Under the pieces are notes generated by a model. The model saw only the letters and a list, made by a program, of their open reading frames with translations. It had not been told where the DNA came from and did no database searches. From Verrucomicrobia bacterium LW23 (GTDB lineage: Bacteria; Verrucomicrobiota; Verrucomicrobiia; Methylacidiphilales; UBA1321), in contig QAZA01000050.1 in NCBI GenBank assembly GCA_003054695.1, positions 62,001-126,000 of the forward strand: a stretch of DNA of 64,000 bases. The letters are read 5' to 3'. The position numbers and the translations under genes are program-made. Positions within the stretch are counted from its first letter, which is position 1. Each line of letters begins with the position of its first letter. Below, one piece after another: positions 27,102 to 35,837 of the stretch.

Positions 27102-27746
27102 TTACGCCTCCCCTTCCCCACGCACCGGCAAGGACACAGGCCGCGCGGGCCTCGTCGACGTGGGTTGGAACAGTCCTGCCATCCCGCCCGGCTGCAGCGG
27201 CGGCACCGCCGGCGATGGCAGGGATGTTTGCAATGGCGCCGGACGGTATCGGGAGTCATCCTCGGGCTCCGACGCATTGGGAGCTTCCGGCGATGCGGGA
27301 ACAGCCTCCTCGGGCATCGCCTCGGCGGGCGGCACAGCCTCGGCGGCGGCGGACGCGGCGCGCCCTACTTCGCCGCAGCCGATGCCACCGATCATTGCGG
27401 TTAAATCCAGTAGAAGCAGAAGCGCCATCGTCGCGCCGGCCACCAACGGTAAAATTATCGCCCCCGCAAGACCGGCCGCCCACACGTCCACCACGCCTGC
27501 GTACGCGGCCCACATTGGGGCCCCCACCCCGGCCGCCAGGCCGAGCCATACGCTGCCTGCCAGCACTACGGGGCGCCATGCAGTCCAGGACGAATCACCC
27601 AGGGCCAGCTGCCTAAAGCGCTCTGCGGGAGGAATTTGCGTCTCGGCATCCTCTCCTTCCCCGCCCGAACCCCGGCTGTACATCAGCGCAAACGCGCCCA
27701 AAACAATGGCGCCCAGCACACAGGCGGCGATAGCGATGGGAATCAT
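27102..27746 (-). CDS. Membrane protein of unknown function
   Basis: 214 residues. One membrane helix at the N-terminus (IPIAIAACVLGAIVLGAFALMY), a charged loop, two more helices at about 60-115, and a Pro/Ala/Glu-rich cytoplasmic or periplasmic tail of some 85 residues. No domain recognised. It precedes the GYF/RDD gene by 190 bp in the same direction, so a loose operon of three membrane proteins is possible. Confidence 0.6.
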   Translation of the reverse strand: MIPIAIAACVLGAIVLGAFALMYSRGSGGEGEDAETQIPPAERFRQLALGDSSWTAWRPVVLAGSVWLGLAAGVGAPMWAAYAGVVDVWAAGLAGAIILPLVAGATMALLLLLDLTAMIGGIGCGEVGRAASAAAEAVPPAEAMPEEAVPASPEAPNASEPEDDSRYRPAPLQTSLPSPAVPPLQPGGMAGLFQPTSTRPARPVSLPVRGEGEA

Positions 27747-27962
27747 GGGATCAAAAAAAGGAGAAGGTGCGAGCGACGAAAGGGCATCCTTTCAGGGGAT
27801 CGCAAGGGCTATGAGAATAAACGCGACGCCCGCGTCTTTATTAGCTTAGCAACCCACCGTATCCGGGCCCGCGGCTCGGGGCGATCTCGCGGTGCAGGAT
27901 AAAGCCGGGGTATGGGCATGGGCATGCGGCTACACTACGCAAACCATATCGCTCCGTCCATC

Positions 27963-30878
27963 CTACTCCCGTATGACCTCGTAGAGCATTCGTGCATTGC
28001 CGTCCTTGCCTTTGACGCTGGCGGTGAAGGCGAGCTGACCGTCCTCCACGCGCGTCTCCACTTTTTCCATGCGTTTGCCGCCGGTGGTGAGGGCGTAGAC
28101 GGTGTAGGTGGCGGGCTCGGGCACGGCAATGTGGATATTGGCGGAGCCTTCGCGGACGAGGTGGGGGAGTTTGCCCCAGGCGTAAAGGGTCTTGCGGTCG
28201 CCTTCGCCGTACTTGATTTCCGTGTTCTGCAAATCCGTTAAGTGTGTGACCAGCAGGCGTTTGGATGTGCGGATGGGCTGGGGATCAAGGCTGGTGACGA
28301 AGACGGTTGCGCCGTAGGTCAGGTAGTCGATCTTCACCCCAGCGTTGACGCTGTGGATGAACTTGCCGGGCTCGCAGTAGCCGCCCGCGCTTTTGGGCGT
28401 GTCGATGGTCAGCACGCTGTCGACGGGCGCCAGCGTAATCTCGCCGGTCTGCGAGCGGATGAGCTCCGCCTCCGGCGCGGTGGCGGCGGGCATGCCGAGC
28501 TTCTGGCGGATCTCCGCGATGACCGCCGCTTCATTCTCCTTGGGCAGCGGCACGGGCAGCGAGACCATGCCCTTGCCGGCCTGATCGGTCTCCCCCACCA
28601 GCACAGAGCCGATTTGCGTAACCCACGAGAAGTTGCGCAACGCGCTGACGCTGACGCCCTTAGGTGGCGCGCGCAGCAGGCTTTTGGGGATAACCGCCGC
28701 CAGTTTGCCGGGCGCGGGCGAGATGTCGCGCCGCAGGTAAAGAAGCACGGCGAGGCGATCCGCCGCCTGGTTCAGCGGGTCGGTTACCAGATCGAAGTAG
28801 CCGATCGGCGCCTGCTCAAACAGGTTTTTGTCCGAGTGGCTGTAGGCAAAGCGCCACACCACGTCCCAATCCTGCAACGCCGCCATGGACGCGGTGAGGA
28901 TGCCGCCCACGCCGCGGAACCGGCCCGGTCCGGAGTAGTTGAACTCGCTGACAGTGAACGGCTTGCCAAAGAGGCGCACGCTGGCCACGCCGTTGGCGCC
29001 GGGCGCGCCGGACGCGATCGGATTGGAGTTGGGGAAGGAGCTCGGCAGGCGCCATTCCTTCTCCAGAAAGTGGGGGTGATCCACATAAAAGTGCTCGTCC
29101 ACGTAATCGAACGCCGAGCGGGTGAACTGCAGTGGCACCATGCCCGGGCCGGAGTTGTTCATGTTGCTCAGCAACGCCTTCCACTTCAGCTCCTTGTGCA
29201 GAAAATCGCGAAGCTTGACGTACACGCTGCGCTCCATGTCGGAGATAAACACGGTGCACAGCCGGCCGCGCCGCGTCTCGTTAAAGCGGTTGCTGGGAAG
29301 CTCCACGGTCCCCTTCGCGGGGTCCTCGCCGGACTCCAGGTCGCCGATCGCAATCTCCAGCTCCTCGCGAGTGGGGAAGCGCTCGCCCAGCCAACGGTTC
29401 CAGGCAGCCTTCCACTGCGGCATGGTGCGGGCGCGGTTCCAGTACACGTTGGCGCCGCCCTCGTTGATGAGCGAGACCCACGCGATGCCGGGCTCCTCGG
29501 TGTGCTTGCGGCCGGTGTAGGGGTTGACGCGATCGTAGAACTTGCGGGTAAACAGCTTAAGGTCGTCCAGCGCGGGCTGGTGCACGGGCAGCAGGAGTTT
29601 GTATTCATTCATCTCCAGCTTCTCGCTGGGCAGGCCCACCTGCTTGCCGGCCACGGGGCGCGAGACAAAAAGGTCCGTGGTAAGCCACAGGCCGCGCTTG
29701 ATGCAGCCGGCGATGAAGTAGTCGAGCTGATCCACCTTAACGGGGTCCCAGTCAAAGCCGGTCTTCCAGGGCTCCTTGCTCAGGTGGCCCTCGTAGTGGT
29801 GGATGCGCACCGTGTTGTAGCCCAGGCGCACCAGGCGGTCGAGCAGCTTGTCGACCTTATCCTTGGGCAGGTAAAGCGATGAGAAGCAAAAGTTTACGCC
29901 GTAAAAGCGCCTGGCCTTGGCCGGCTCCTTCTCATAGGCAAAGTGGCCGTCCTTGTTGATGATGATGCGCCCCTTTTCGCCGCACGGGCCGTCCACAAAG
30001 CCAAAGCCGGAGAGATCGAGCGCGGAATTCGCCTCCACTTCCGGGTCGGTGACGAGCGGAATCCACTCCGCGTTGGCCGCCAGGGTGACAGGCTTGAGGA
30101 ACTCCGGCAACTCCGGCGAGTAGGTGAGGCTGCCGGCCATGCTGAAGTTCACGCTGATGGTGCGCTTGTCGCCTTTGGCCAGGGTGCGCTCCTGCTGGGT
30201 GGAGGAGGCGGCGGGGGCGATACGCAGGTTAAACTCCTGGTTGTTCCACTGACGGCTGTCCTGCATGCCTACCAGCGCGCCTTCGGGAAAGTTGAACTGA
30301 ATCGCGCGGCCGTCGGGGAAGGTCATCTGCAGCCACTTGGCGCGGCCGCCGAAGACGCCCTGCGTCTCGAAAGTGCGGGGGAATTTGCCGGTGCGCCCGT
30401 CGTCCAGCGCCCAGCTGCCGCCGGCCAGCGCGTTGACGTCAAAGGAGGCACCCACCGCAAGTTGCTCATAGGCAATGGGTCCCGTCGCGGTAAAAGTCCA
30501 CACGGCATCCACGGCGCCATCTTTACCGGCGGCGCGCAGCTCGCCATTTACGGGGGGTTGCCCGGCTACCTCGATGACAAAGGGAAAAGGCGTGCCGGGG
30601 AGAGGCGCCGGGGCGGGTGCGGTCTTGGCATCCGCAGGCGCGGGCACCGCCCTGGCGTTAAAGAAGTTCCATGATGCGTTGGCGATAAACGGGCCGAAGG
30701 TACAGACCTTGTCGCCTTTCGACACAAAATGCAGTTTGCCGATCTCCCCGCCCGCCAGGGACTCGCCCCCGGATGCGGGAGCCTGCGCGCTGGTGGATGT
30801 GGCCGAGAGGGCGAAGCTGAGCGCTAGTGCGAGGGCAAGTCGCGAGATTGTCGGGAGGAGGGAGCAAAGTGGTCTCAT
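27963..30878 (-). CDS. Large secreted glycoside hydrolase with TIM-barrel (clan GH-A type)
   Basis: 971 residues with an N-terminal signal peptide (ALALALSFALSATSTSAQA). Two beta-sandwich regions (about 35-300) precede a TIM barrel starting at FYGVNFCFSSLYLPKDKVD. The acid/base is most likely Glu473 in SLINEGG and the nucleophile Glu645 in FTVSEFNYSGP, which is the order used by clan GH-A cellulases, mannanases and galactosidases. A C-terminal beta-rich part follows. It probably cleaves a plant-type polysaccharide outside the cell; family and substrate cannot be fixed from motifs. Monocistronic. Confidence 0.8.
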   Translation of the reverse strand: MRPLCSLLPTISRLALALALSFALSATSTSAQAPASGGESLAGGEIGKLHFVSKGDKVCTFGPFIANASWNFFNARAVPAPADAKTAPAPAPLPGTPFPFVIEVAGQPPVNGELRAAGKDGAVDAVWTFTATGPIAYEQLAVGASFDVNALAGGSWALDDGRTGKFPRTFETQGVFGGRAKWLQMTFPDGRAIQFNFPEGALVGMQDSRQWNNQEFNLRIAPAASSTQQERTLAKGDKRTISVNFSMAGSLTYSPELPEFLKPVTLAANAEWIPLVTDPEVEANSALDLSGFGFVDGPCGEKGRIIINKDGHFAYEKEPAKARRFYGVNFCFSSLYLPKDKVDKLLDRLVRLGYNTVRIHHYEGHLSKEPWKTGFDWDPVKVDQLDYFIAGCIKRGLWLTTDLFVSRPVAGKQVGLPSEKLEMNEYKLLLPVHQPALDDLKLFTRKFYDRVNPYTGRKHTEEPGIAWVSLINEGGANVYWNRARTMPQWKAAWNRWLGERFPTREELEIAIGDLESGEDPAKGTVELPSNRFNETRRGRLCTVFISDMERSVYVKLRDFLHKELKWKALLSNMNNSGPGMVPLQFTRSAFDYVDEHFYVDHPHFLEKEWRLPSSFPNSNPIASGAPGANGVASVRLFGKPFTVSEFNYSGPGRFRGVGGILTASMAALQDWDVVWRFAYSHSDKNLFEQAPIGYFDLVTDPLNQAADRLAVLLYLRRDISPAPGKLAAVIPKSLLRAPPKGVSVSALRNFSWVTQIGSVLVGETDQAGKGMVSLPVPLPKENEAAVIAEIRQKLGMPAATAPEAELIRSQTGEITLAPVDSVLTIDTPKSAGGYCEPGKFIHSVNAGVKIDYLTYGATVFVTSLDPQPIRTSKRLLVTHLTDLQNTEIKYGEGDRKTLYAWGKLPHLVREGSANIHIAVPEPATYTVYALTTGGKRMEKVETRVEDGQLAFTASVKGKDGNARMLYEVIRE

Positions 30879-31018
30879 GGCAGCGGTAGAGTGCGGTCAC
30901 TCTATTTTGCACAAAGGCATTGCGAGTTCGACAAGAATCTAACCGGATTTGTGTCAGCGGCCGATCGATCGGCACGGCACAAGGCCCGGCTACCGCACTA
31001 ACTATAGCCTCACATCAG

Positions 31019-31046
31019 CGCCTCGCAAAAAACAGATTGCGAGGCG
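31019..31046 (-). terminator. Strong hairpin between peptidase and glycosidase genes
   Basis: CGCCTCGCAA (31019-31028) pairs without mismatch with TTGCGAGGCG (31037-31046). It lies past the minus-strand peptidase gene and a second hairpin, and before the glycosidase start. Confidence 0.7.
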
Positions 31047-31065
31047 TTGTGCGAACGCCCGGTCG

Positions 31066-31114
31066 AAAAGGCGGCCGCTCCCGCCTTAGACCAAATAGCT
31101 CTGCTCCTTGGTCT
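31066..31114 (-). terminator. Tandem hairpins at the end of the M20 peptidase gene
   Basis: On the minus strand AGACCAA/TTGGTCT overlaps the stop region, then AAGGCGG/CCGCCTT (31068-31087) is followed by TTTTCG, which is a usable intrinsic terminator. Confidence 0.65.
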
Positions 31115-32472
31115 TACGCCCCGATACCCGCCTGCGGAACCATGGCAATTTCCGCAAGCAACGCTTTGTTGAGTTCCAGGCCGAAGGCGAGGTTCTCGAG
31201 CGGGAACGTCTCGTTGGGGCTGTGCGCGTTGCAGTCGGGCAGGGCCAGGCCGAGCAGCAGCGTGTCGACGCCAAGGACGCGTTTGAAGGCTTCGACAATA
31301 GGGATGCTGCCGCCCTCGCGGATGAGAGCGGGCGGGCCGCCGAAGGTGGTCATCAGAGCCTTTTGGGCGGCGAGGCCGAAGCCGGAGTGCGGGTCCGTAA
31401 GGTACGGGCGGCCGCCGTGGCCTCGGCGGGTGGTGATGCGCACGGTGGGCGGGGCCAGGCTCTTGAAGTAGGCTTCGGCCAGGTCCAGGATAACTTCGGG
31501 GTCCTGATCCGGCACAAGGCGGAAGGTGAGTTTGGCGTGGGCTTCGCGGGGCAGTACCGTCTTGGTGCCCTCGCCCTGGTAGCCGCCGTACAGGCCGTTG
31601 ACCTCGGCGGTCGGGCGAGCCCACATGCGTTCCAAGGCGCTGAACCCGGCTTCGCCGCCCAGGCGCGGGGCGCCGGTAATCTCGAGCAGGCGCGCGTCGG
31701 TAAGCGGGCTTTTGCTCCACTCCTCGCGCTCCCATTTCTTCAGGGACTGCACGCTGCTGTAAAACTCGGGGATGGCCACCGCGCCGTCACGGAAGTGCAA
31801 CGCGTGCACCAGGCCGGCGAGCACCGTAACGGGGTTCACCACCGCGCCACCGAAAACGCCGGAGTGCAGATCGCGGGCAGGGCCGGTGACGGAAAGCTCC
31901 AGCGGGACGAGGCCGCGCAGGCCGTAGGTGAGCGTGCCGGTGCGGCGCGCGGTCATCGTGGTATCGGAGATGACGATGACATCGCACCCCAGCTCGGCCT
32001 TGTGCTGCTCAAGAAATGCGAAAAGGTTGGGGCTGCCGATCTCCTCCTCGCCCTCGATGAGGAAGATGACGTTAACGGGCAAATCGTTGTGGGCCAGCTG
32101 GTCCTCCACACCCAGAATGTGCGCGAGGATTTGCCCCTTGTTGTCGCTGGCGCCACGCGCCGTTACGATGCCGTTCTCGATCCACGGCTCAAAGGGCGGG
32201 TGCTTCCAGAGGTTCAGCGGGTCAACCGGCTGGACATCGTAGTGGCCGTAGATGAGGACCGTGCGCAGGCCGGGGCGGTGACGGCTGCGGCCCAGCACCA
32301 CCGGGTAGCCGGGGGTGGAGTGAAGCTCCGCCTGAAGGCCGGCAGTCTGGAGGCGGCCACGCACCCACTCGGCGCATTGCAGCACACCGGCGCGGTAGGA
32401 CGCATCCGTCGATACGCTGGCCTTGCGAAGAAATGTGAGGAGATCCTGCTGGTGTTGGGGAGGCGGTATCAT
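31114..32472 (-). CDS. M20-family metallopeptidase (dipeptidase)
   Basis: 452 residues, the usual size of the ArgE/DapE/ACY1/CPG2 dipeptidases. Zinc ligands and the catalytic pair are visible: YGHYDVQP (His77, Asp79), GASDNKG (Asp110), EGEEEIG (140-146). A dimerisation insert with the RDLHSGVFGG signature follows at about residue 205, and a late CNAHSPNE element supplies the last ligand. It hydrolyses di- or oligopeptides in the cytoplasm. It follows the secreted-protein gene on the minus strand. Confidence 0.92.
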   Translation of the reverse strand: MIPPPQHQQDLLTFLRKASVSTDASYRAGVLQCAEWVRGRLQTAGLQAELHSTPGYPVVLGRSRHRPGLRTVLIYGHYDVQPVDPLNLWKHPPFEPWIENGIVTARGASDNKGQILAHILGVEDQLAHNDLPVNVIFLIEGEEEIGSPNLFAFLEQHKAELGCDVIVISDTTMTARRTGTLTYGLRGLVPLELSVTGPARDLHSGVFGGAVVNPVTVLAGLVHALHFRDGAVAIPEFYSSVQSLKKWEREEWSKSPLTDARLLEITGAPRLGGEAGFSALERMWARPTAEVNGLYGGYQGEGTKTVLPREAHAKLTFRLVPDQDPEVILDLAEAYFKSLAPPTVRITTRRGHGGRPYLTDPHSGFGLAAQKALMTTFGGPPALIREGGSIPIVEAFKRVLGVDTLLLGLALPDCNAHSPNETFPLENLAFGLELNKALLAEIAMVPQAGIGA

Positions 32473-32594
32473 GGCCCGGCGGCAAATCGCAGTCGCTTGG
32501 TTAAGTGGATCGGATTTCGAGCTGGAGAGGATGGATGGACGGAAAAGTCTGCCGGCGGAAGGAGACCACGGCCTTTTGGAGGAGATGCACGCCC

Positions 32595-33734
32595 CTACTT
32601 GGAGCGAGCGCCGCGCGAGGGCATGCCGCCGTTGTCCGGCCGGCTTGCGGACTGCGCGGGAGGGGGCGCCGCCGCGGCAGGAATCTCGGGCGGAGGCACG
32701 CCGCCGGCCCCGCGCGTGGGCGGCGCAAAGGGCGCGGGGGAGCCAGGGTTGGCGGGGGTGGCGGACGTGTCGGCGATCTGCCCCGGGTTGGAAATAGTGC
32801 CGCGCTTGTTGGGCGTGCCGGGGAAGTTGGGGGGCGGACCGGCGCCCGGGTTGGGAGCCCCCTGCTGGTTCTGGGAGAGCTTGGCGCGTTTGCCCGACAT
32901 ATCCTCCTGCCCGCCGGCAACGACGACCGCGCCGTTATGCGCCACAATTTGCGGGGGGATGCCCTGCGAGGACTTGTAGACAAGCTGCTCCTGCAGCTCG
33001 CGACCTGTGGGGTTAAGCCGCGAGTAACGGTAAGTGCCAACGCCAATGACGTGCATCACGTGCACGTTACCGTTGTTATCAAAGAGAAGCTGCGGCGTCT
33101 GGGTATCCGCCATGTCGCCCAGGATGGTGTTGGAAAGCACGCGGTTGCCGGCCTCGTTCACCACGCGCAGGTAGACGTACGTGCTGCTCAGGTCGGGCGA
33201 AAAGCGCATGACCGAGTAGGTCAGCAGCGCATCCTTATAGCGATGTGACACGGTATAGAGCTGGCGCCCCTCGGAGATCTGGAAGCGCTGGGCCGGCTCC
33301 GTAACCAGGTGGTTAACCATGCCCTGTACCTTGATGGCGCACTGGATCTTGTACTCGCCCACGTCGCGCAGCATGTAGTACGGGGTGATGTCGAGCGTGA
33401 GACGCAGGGGCGGGCCCTGAGCGCGCACCACGCGGTCGGGGTAAATCGCGCCGAGGTCGGGCCGGACGGATTTGCCGCGGGAATCGCGCATGAGGAAGGA
33501 GATCCACGGCTTGTCGGGATCGTTGCTGCTCAGGGTGACATCTTCCGTGCCGTTATTCTTGATGCTGACCTCGACGATAATCGGCTCAAACAGCATGAAG
33601 TCGTTGCGCTTCAGCGACATCTGCACGTCCAGCTGTTCCTGGGCTATAGAGTTGCAGATTACGAGGGAAAAGGTCAACACGGCGGCCGCCGCCATTACCA
33701 GGAGGCGAAAGGGTAAAGAAATGCGCCGGTTCAT
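32595..33734 (-). CDS. Secreted protein with Pro-rich C-terminal region
   Basis: About 379 residues from the ATG at 33734 (an in-frame TTG lies 9 bp upstream). A signal peptide (LPFRLLVMAAAAVLTFSLVICNSIA) is followed by beta-strand-rich repeats up to about residue 275, where NGTEDVTLSSNDPDKPW resembles an immunoglobulin-like fold for extracytoplasmic domains. The last 100 residues are Pro/Gly/Asn-rich and disordered. Found singly, 122 bp before the peptidase gene. No domain name assigned. Confidence 0.65.
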   Translation of the reverse strand: MNRRISLPFRLLVMAAAAVLTFSLVICNSIAQEQLDVQMSLKRNDFMLFEPIIVEVSIKNNGTEDVTLSSNDPDKPWISFLMRDSRGKSVRPDLGAIYPDRVVRAQGPPLRLTLDITPYYMLRDVGEYKIQCAIKVQGMVNHLVTEPAQRFQISEGRQLYTVSHRYKDALLTYSVMRFSPDLSSTYVYLRVVNEAGNRVLSNTILGDMADTQTPQLLFDNNGNVHVMHVIGVGTYRYSRLNPTGRELQEQLVYKSSQGIPPQIVAHNGAVVVAGGQEDMSGKRAKLSQNQQGAPNPGAGPPPNFPGTPNKRGTISNPGQIADTSATPANPGSPAPFAPPTRGAGGVPPPEIPAAAAPPPAQSASRPDNGGMPSRGARSK

Positions 33735-33948
33735 ATAGCTCAACTTTTTACGCAGAAGTTTTGTAATTCACAAGCATCAAAACGCAGGATATGCCGCTGC
33801 CCTGCCGGTCACAGTCCCGATAGTAACCGCGGGAAGGGCTGATGCGGAAGTATAAAAATCGATTTACATTGAGCAGGCGCCACTGCCGCGGAATAATCGC
33901 GCCTTCCGTAGCATCCACAGCACCCGATTTTTCCCCTCCCTCCCCCCT

Positions 33949-34554
33949 ATGCTCGAGCTCGCCATCGAAACGTCCAGCACCCGCGGCAGCATTGCCCTGG
34001 GCAACGCCCGCGCCGTCTCGCAGGAGATTGTATTTGGCGGCGGCGGCGGGACGATGGGGCGGCACTCGGAGTGGCTTTTCCCGGAGCTCCTGAAGTTTGG
34101 CCTGCCGCGCCTGCAGCTTACCCGCGTGGTGGTGGGGCTGGGGCCGGGCTCCTTTGCGGGCATTCGCGTGGCCCTCGCCGCGGCGCAGGCGATTGCGGAG
34201 GTGCAGGGCGTGCCGGTATACGGAGTGCCCAGCACCCACGCACTGGGCTGCAGGCTGCGGCACGTCACCCGCCTGGGCGTGTTTGCGGACGCCAAGCGAG
34301 GCGAGCTGTATTGCACCGTGTACCGCCGGGGCGAACTGGAGCGCGATACCTACCTCATCCCCGCCGGGCAGCTGGAGGATGAAATGAGCAGGATGACCCT
34401 GGCGGTAAGCGCCGAGCCCCTCGGCAACGTGCCCCAGCAAGACCAGCCGAGCGCAGGCGATTTGCTGCGCCTGCCCCACCACTTTCCCGGCTGGCGCATC
34501 GGGTGGGATCTGGAGCCGATCCACCTGCGCGCGCCGCTGGCTACCATGAAGTAA
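33949..34554 (+). CDS. tsaB: tRNA threonylcarbamoyladenosine biosynthesis protein TsaB
   Basis: 201 residues, slightly shorter than average. The N-terminal ASKHA-fold strand LELAIETSSTRGSIALG and the GLGPGSFAGIRVALAAAQAIAE stretch are the TsaB signature. TsaB pairs with TsaD in making the t6A base at position 37 of tRNAs that read ANN codons. No tsaD, tsaC or tsaE is adjacent. The ATG follows an extreme C/T tract (CTCCCTCCCCCCT). Confidence 0.88.
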   Translation: MLELAIETSSTRGSIALGNARAVSQEIVFGGGGGTMGRHSEWLFPELLKFGLPRLQLTRVVVGLGPGSFAGIRVALAAAQAIAEVQGVPVYGVPSTHALGCRLRHVTRLGVFADAKRGELYCTVYRRGELERDTYLIPAGQLEDEMSRMTLAVSAEPLGNVPQQDQPSAGDLLRLPHHFPGWRIGWDLEPIHLRAPLATMK

Positions 34555-34614
34555 GGCGAAAGCTTTACATGACGCCTCTTTCTACACATCTCTTTACGCA
34601 TCAACCACATATCT

Positions 34615-35709
34615 ATGCAAATCATTAGCGGCTCCGTACAGGAGCGCATGCAGCGGCTTCTCGACGGCTACACACAAAACGGCCGGGAGTGGGGCCTGCA
34701 GATGGCGGTCTACAAGGATGGCGAACTCCTCGTGAACGCAGCCTCCGGCGTTACGCAAGGCACGGATGGCGAAGCAGTTACGGAGAATACGCTCTTCCCA
34801 GTCTTCTCCACCACCAAGGGCGTGGTGGCCACACTGGTCCATCTGCTGGTGGAGCGCGGTAAAATCTCCTACGACACGCCCGTGGCCGAGGTTTGGCCAG
34901 AGTTTGCGACAGGCGGCAAGGAACATGTCACACTGCGCCATGTGATGAATCACACGTGCGGCCTAGCCAATATCCCCCTCGCATGCACGGGCTACGACCA
35001 GCTGTGCAACTACGACTGGATGTGCGCCCTGCTGGCCGCGCAGACGCCCAACACCCCTCCCGGCACTGAGCGCGTCTACCACGCTCTTACCTACGGCTGG
35101 CTGATGGCCGAGGTGGCGCGCCGCGTGGACGGCCGACCGATTGCGCAGATGATGCGCGAGGAGATCACTCGGCCGCTGGGCATCCGCGACATGTTTGTCG
35201 GCCTGCCCGAGGGCGACCCGCACACTGTGGCCACGCTGCACGAGGAAGCGCCCGAGCCAGTGCCCGCGCCCGGCACTCCCCTGCCCGTACCGCACTGGAT
35301 GCGCCCCCTGGGCACCGCGATGAATCGCCCCGACGTGCACCGCGCCTGCGTGCCCGGCGCCAACGGCCTGATGAGCGCCGCCGCCGTGGCCCGCCACTAC
35401 GCCGCGCTGGTGCCCGGCGGCGTGGATGGCGTGGAAATCCTCCCCGCCTCCCGCATCGCCGCCGCCTCCGCTCTGGAGCCGGACCAGACGCCCGGAGACG
35501 ACATCATTGCCCTGGGCTACCGCGTACACCAGAACCAGGGCGGCCGCCCGCTCGCGACCTTCGGTCACGCCGGGTACGGCGGCTCCTTCGGCTGGGCCTG
35601 CCCGCAACGCCGCCTGGCCGTAGGCTTCACCAAAAACCTCTTCACCAAAGTATGGCACGTCGCCGACATCGTAACCGCGCTGCTGGACGCGGTGGATGCC
35701 AGGGGGTAA
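34615..35709 (+). CDS. Serine hydrolase, beta-lactamase class C/esterase family
   Basis: 364 residues without a signal peptide. The catalytic Ser-x2-Lys is STTK at residues 65-68; the second element, normally Tyr-x-Asn, reads Tyr-His-Ala in RVYHALTYGW; a late HAGYGGS replaces the KTG box. Those changes are usual in esterases and D-aminopeptidases of the family rather than true beta-lactamases. Neighbouring tsaB may be co-transcribed, 60 bp upstream. Confidence 0.85.
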   Translation: MQIISGSVQERMQRLLDGYTQNGREWGLQMAVYKDGELLVNAASGVTQGTDGEAVTENTLFPVFSTTKGVVATLVHLLVERGKISYDTPVAEVWPEFATGGKEHVTLRHVMNHTCGLANIPLACTGYDQLCNYDWMCALLAAQTPNTPPGTERVYHALTYGWLMAEVARRVDGRPIAQMMREEITRPLGIRDMFVGLPEGDPHTVATLHEEAPEPVPAPGTPLPVPHWMRPLGTAMNRPDVHRACVPGANGLMSAAAVARHYAALVPGGVDGVEILPASRIAAASALEPDQTPGDDIIALGYRVHQNQGGRPLATFGHAGYGGSFGWACPQRRLAVGFTKNLFTKVWHVADIVTALLDAVDARG

Positions 35710-35720
35710 GCACGTTCCCT

Positions 35721-35817
35721 CCTTTGTGTCTTCGTGTCTTTGTGGTGAAAAATCCCCTCTGTGATTCCCGGCTTTCCGGAGAGGGAGTTTAACCACCAAG
35801 GCACAAAGAGACAAAGG
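35721..35817. repeat. Inverted repeat of the dispersed 'CCTTTGTGTCTTCGTG' family
   Basis: The left arm 35721-35749 (CCTTTGTGTCTTCGTGTC, then TTTGTGGTGAA) and the right arm 35788-35817 (TTTAACCACCAAGGCAC, then AAAGAGACAAAGG) are near-complementary around a 38-nt loop. This GTG-TCTT-GTGGT type of repeat is widespread in environmental bacterial genomes. It lies between two convergent genes and can form a long bidirectional hairpin. A partial related piece, CACGAAGGCACGGAGG, is at 13850-13865. Confidence 0.7.
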
Positions 35818-35837
35818 GGGAAGCGGAAGGAAGTACG

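Noticed and set aside
28242-29882. 546-codon open frame opposite the large glycosidase
   Set aside because: Antisense shadow; the minus-strand protein has signal peptide and two catalytic Glu motifs.
34615-35709. True beta-lactamase
   Set aside because: SxxK is present, but Tyr-His-Ala replaces Tyr-x-Asn and HAG replaces KTG, and there is no signal peptide, so an esterase or peptidase is more likely.
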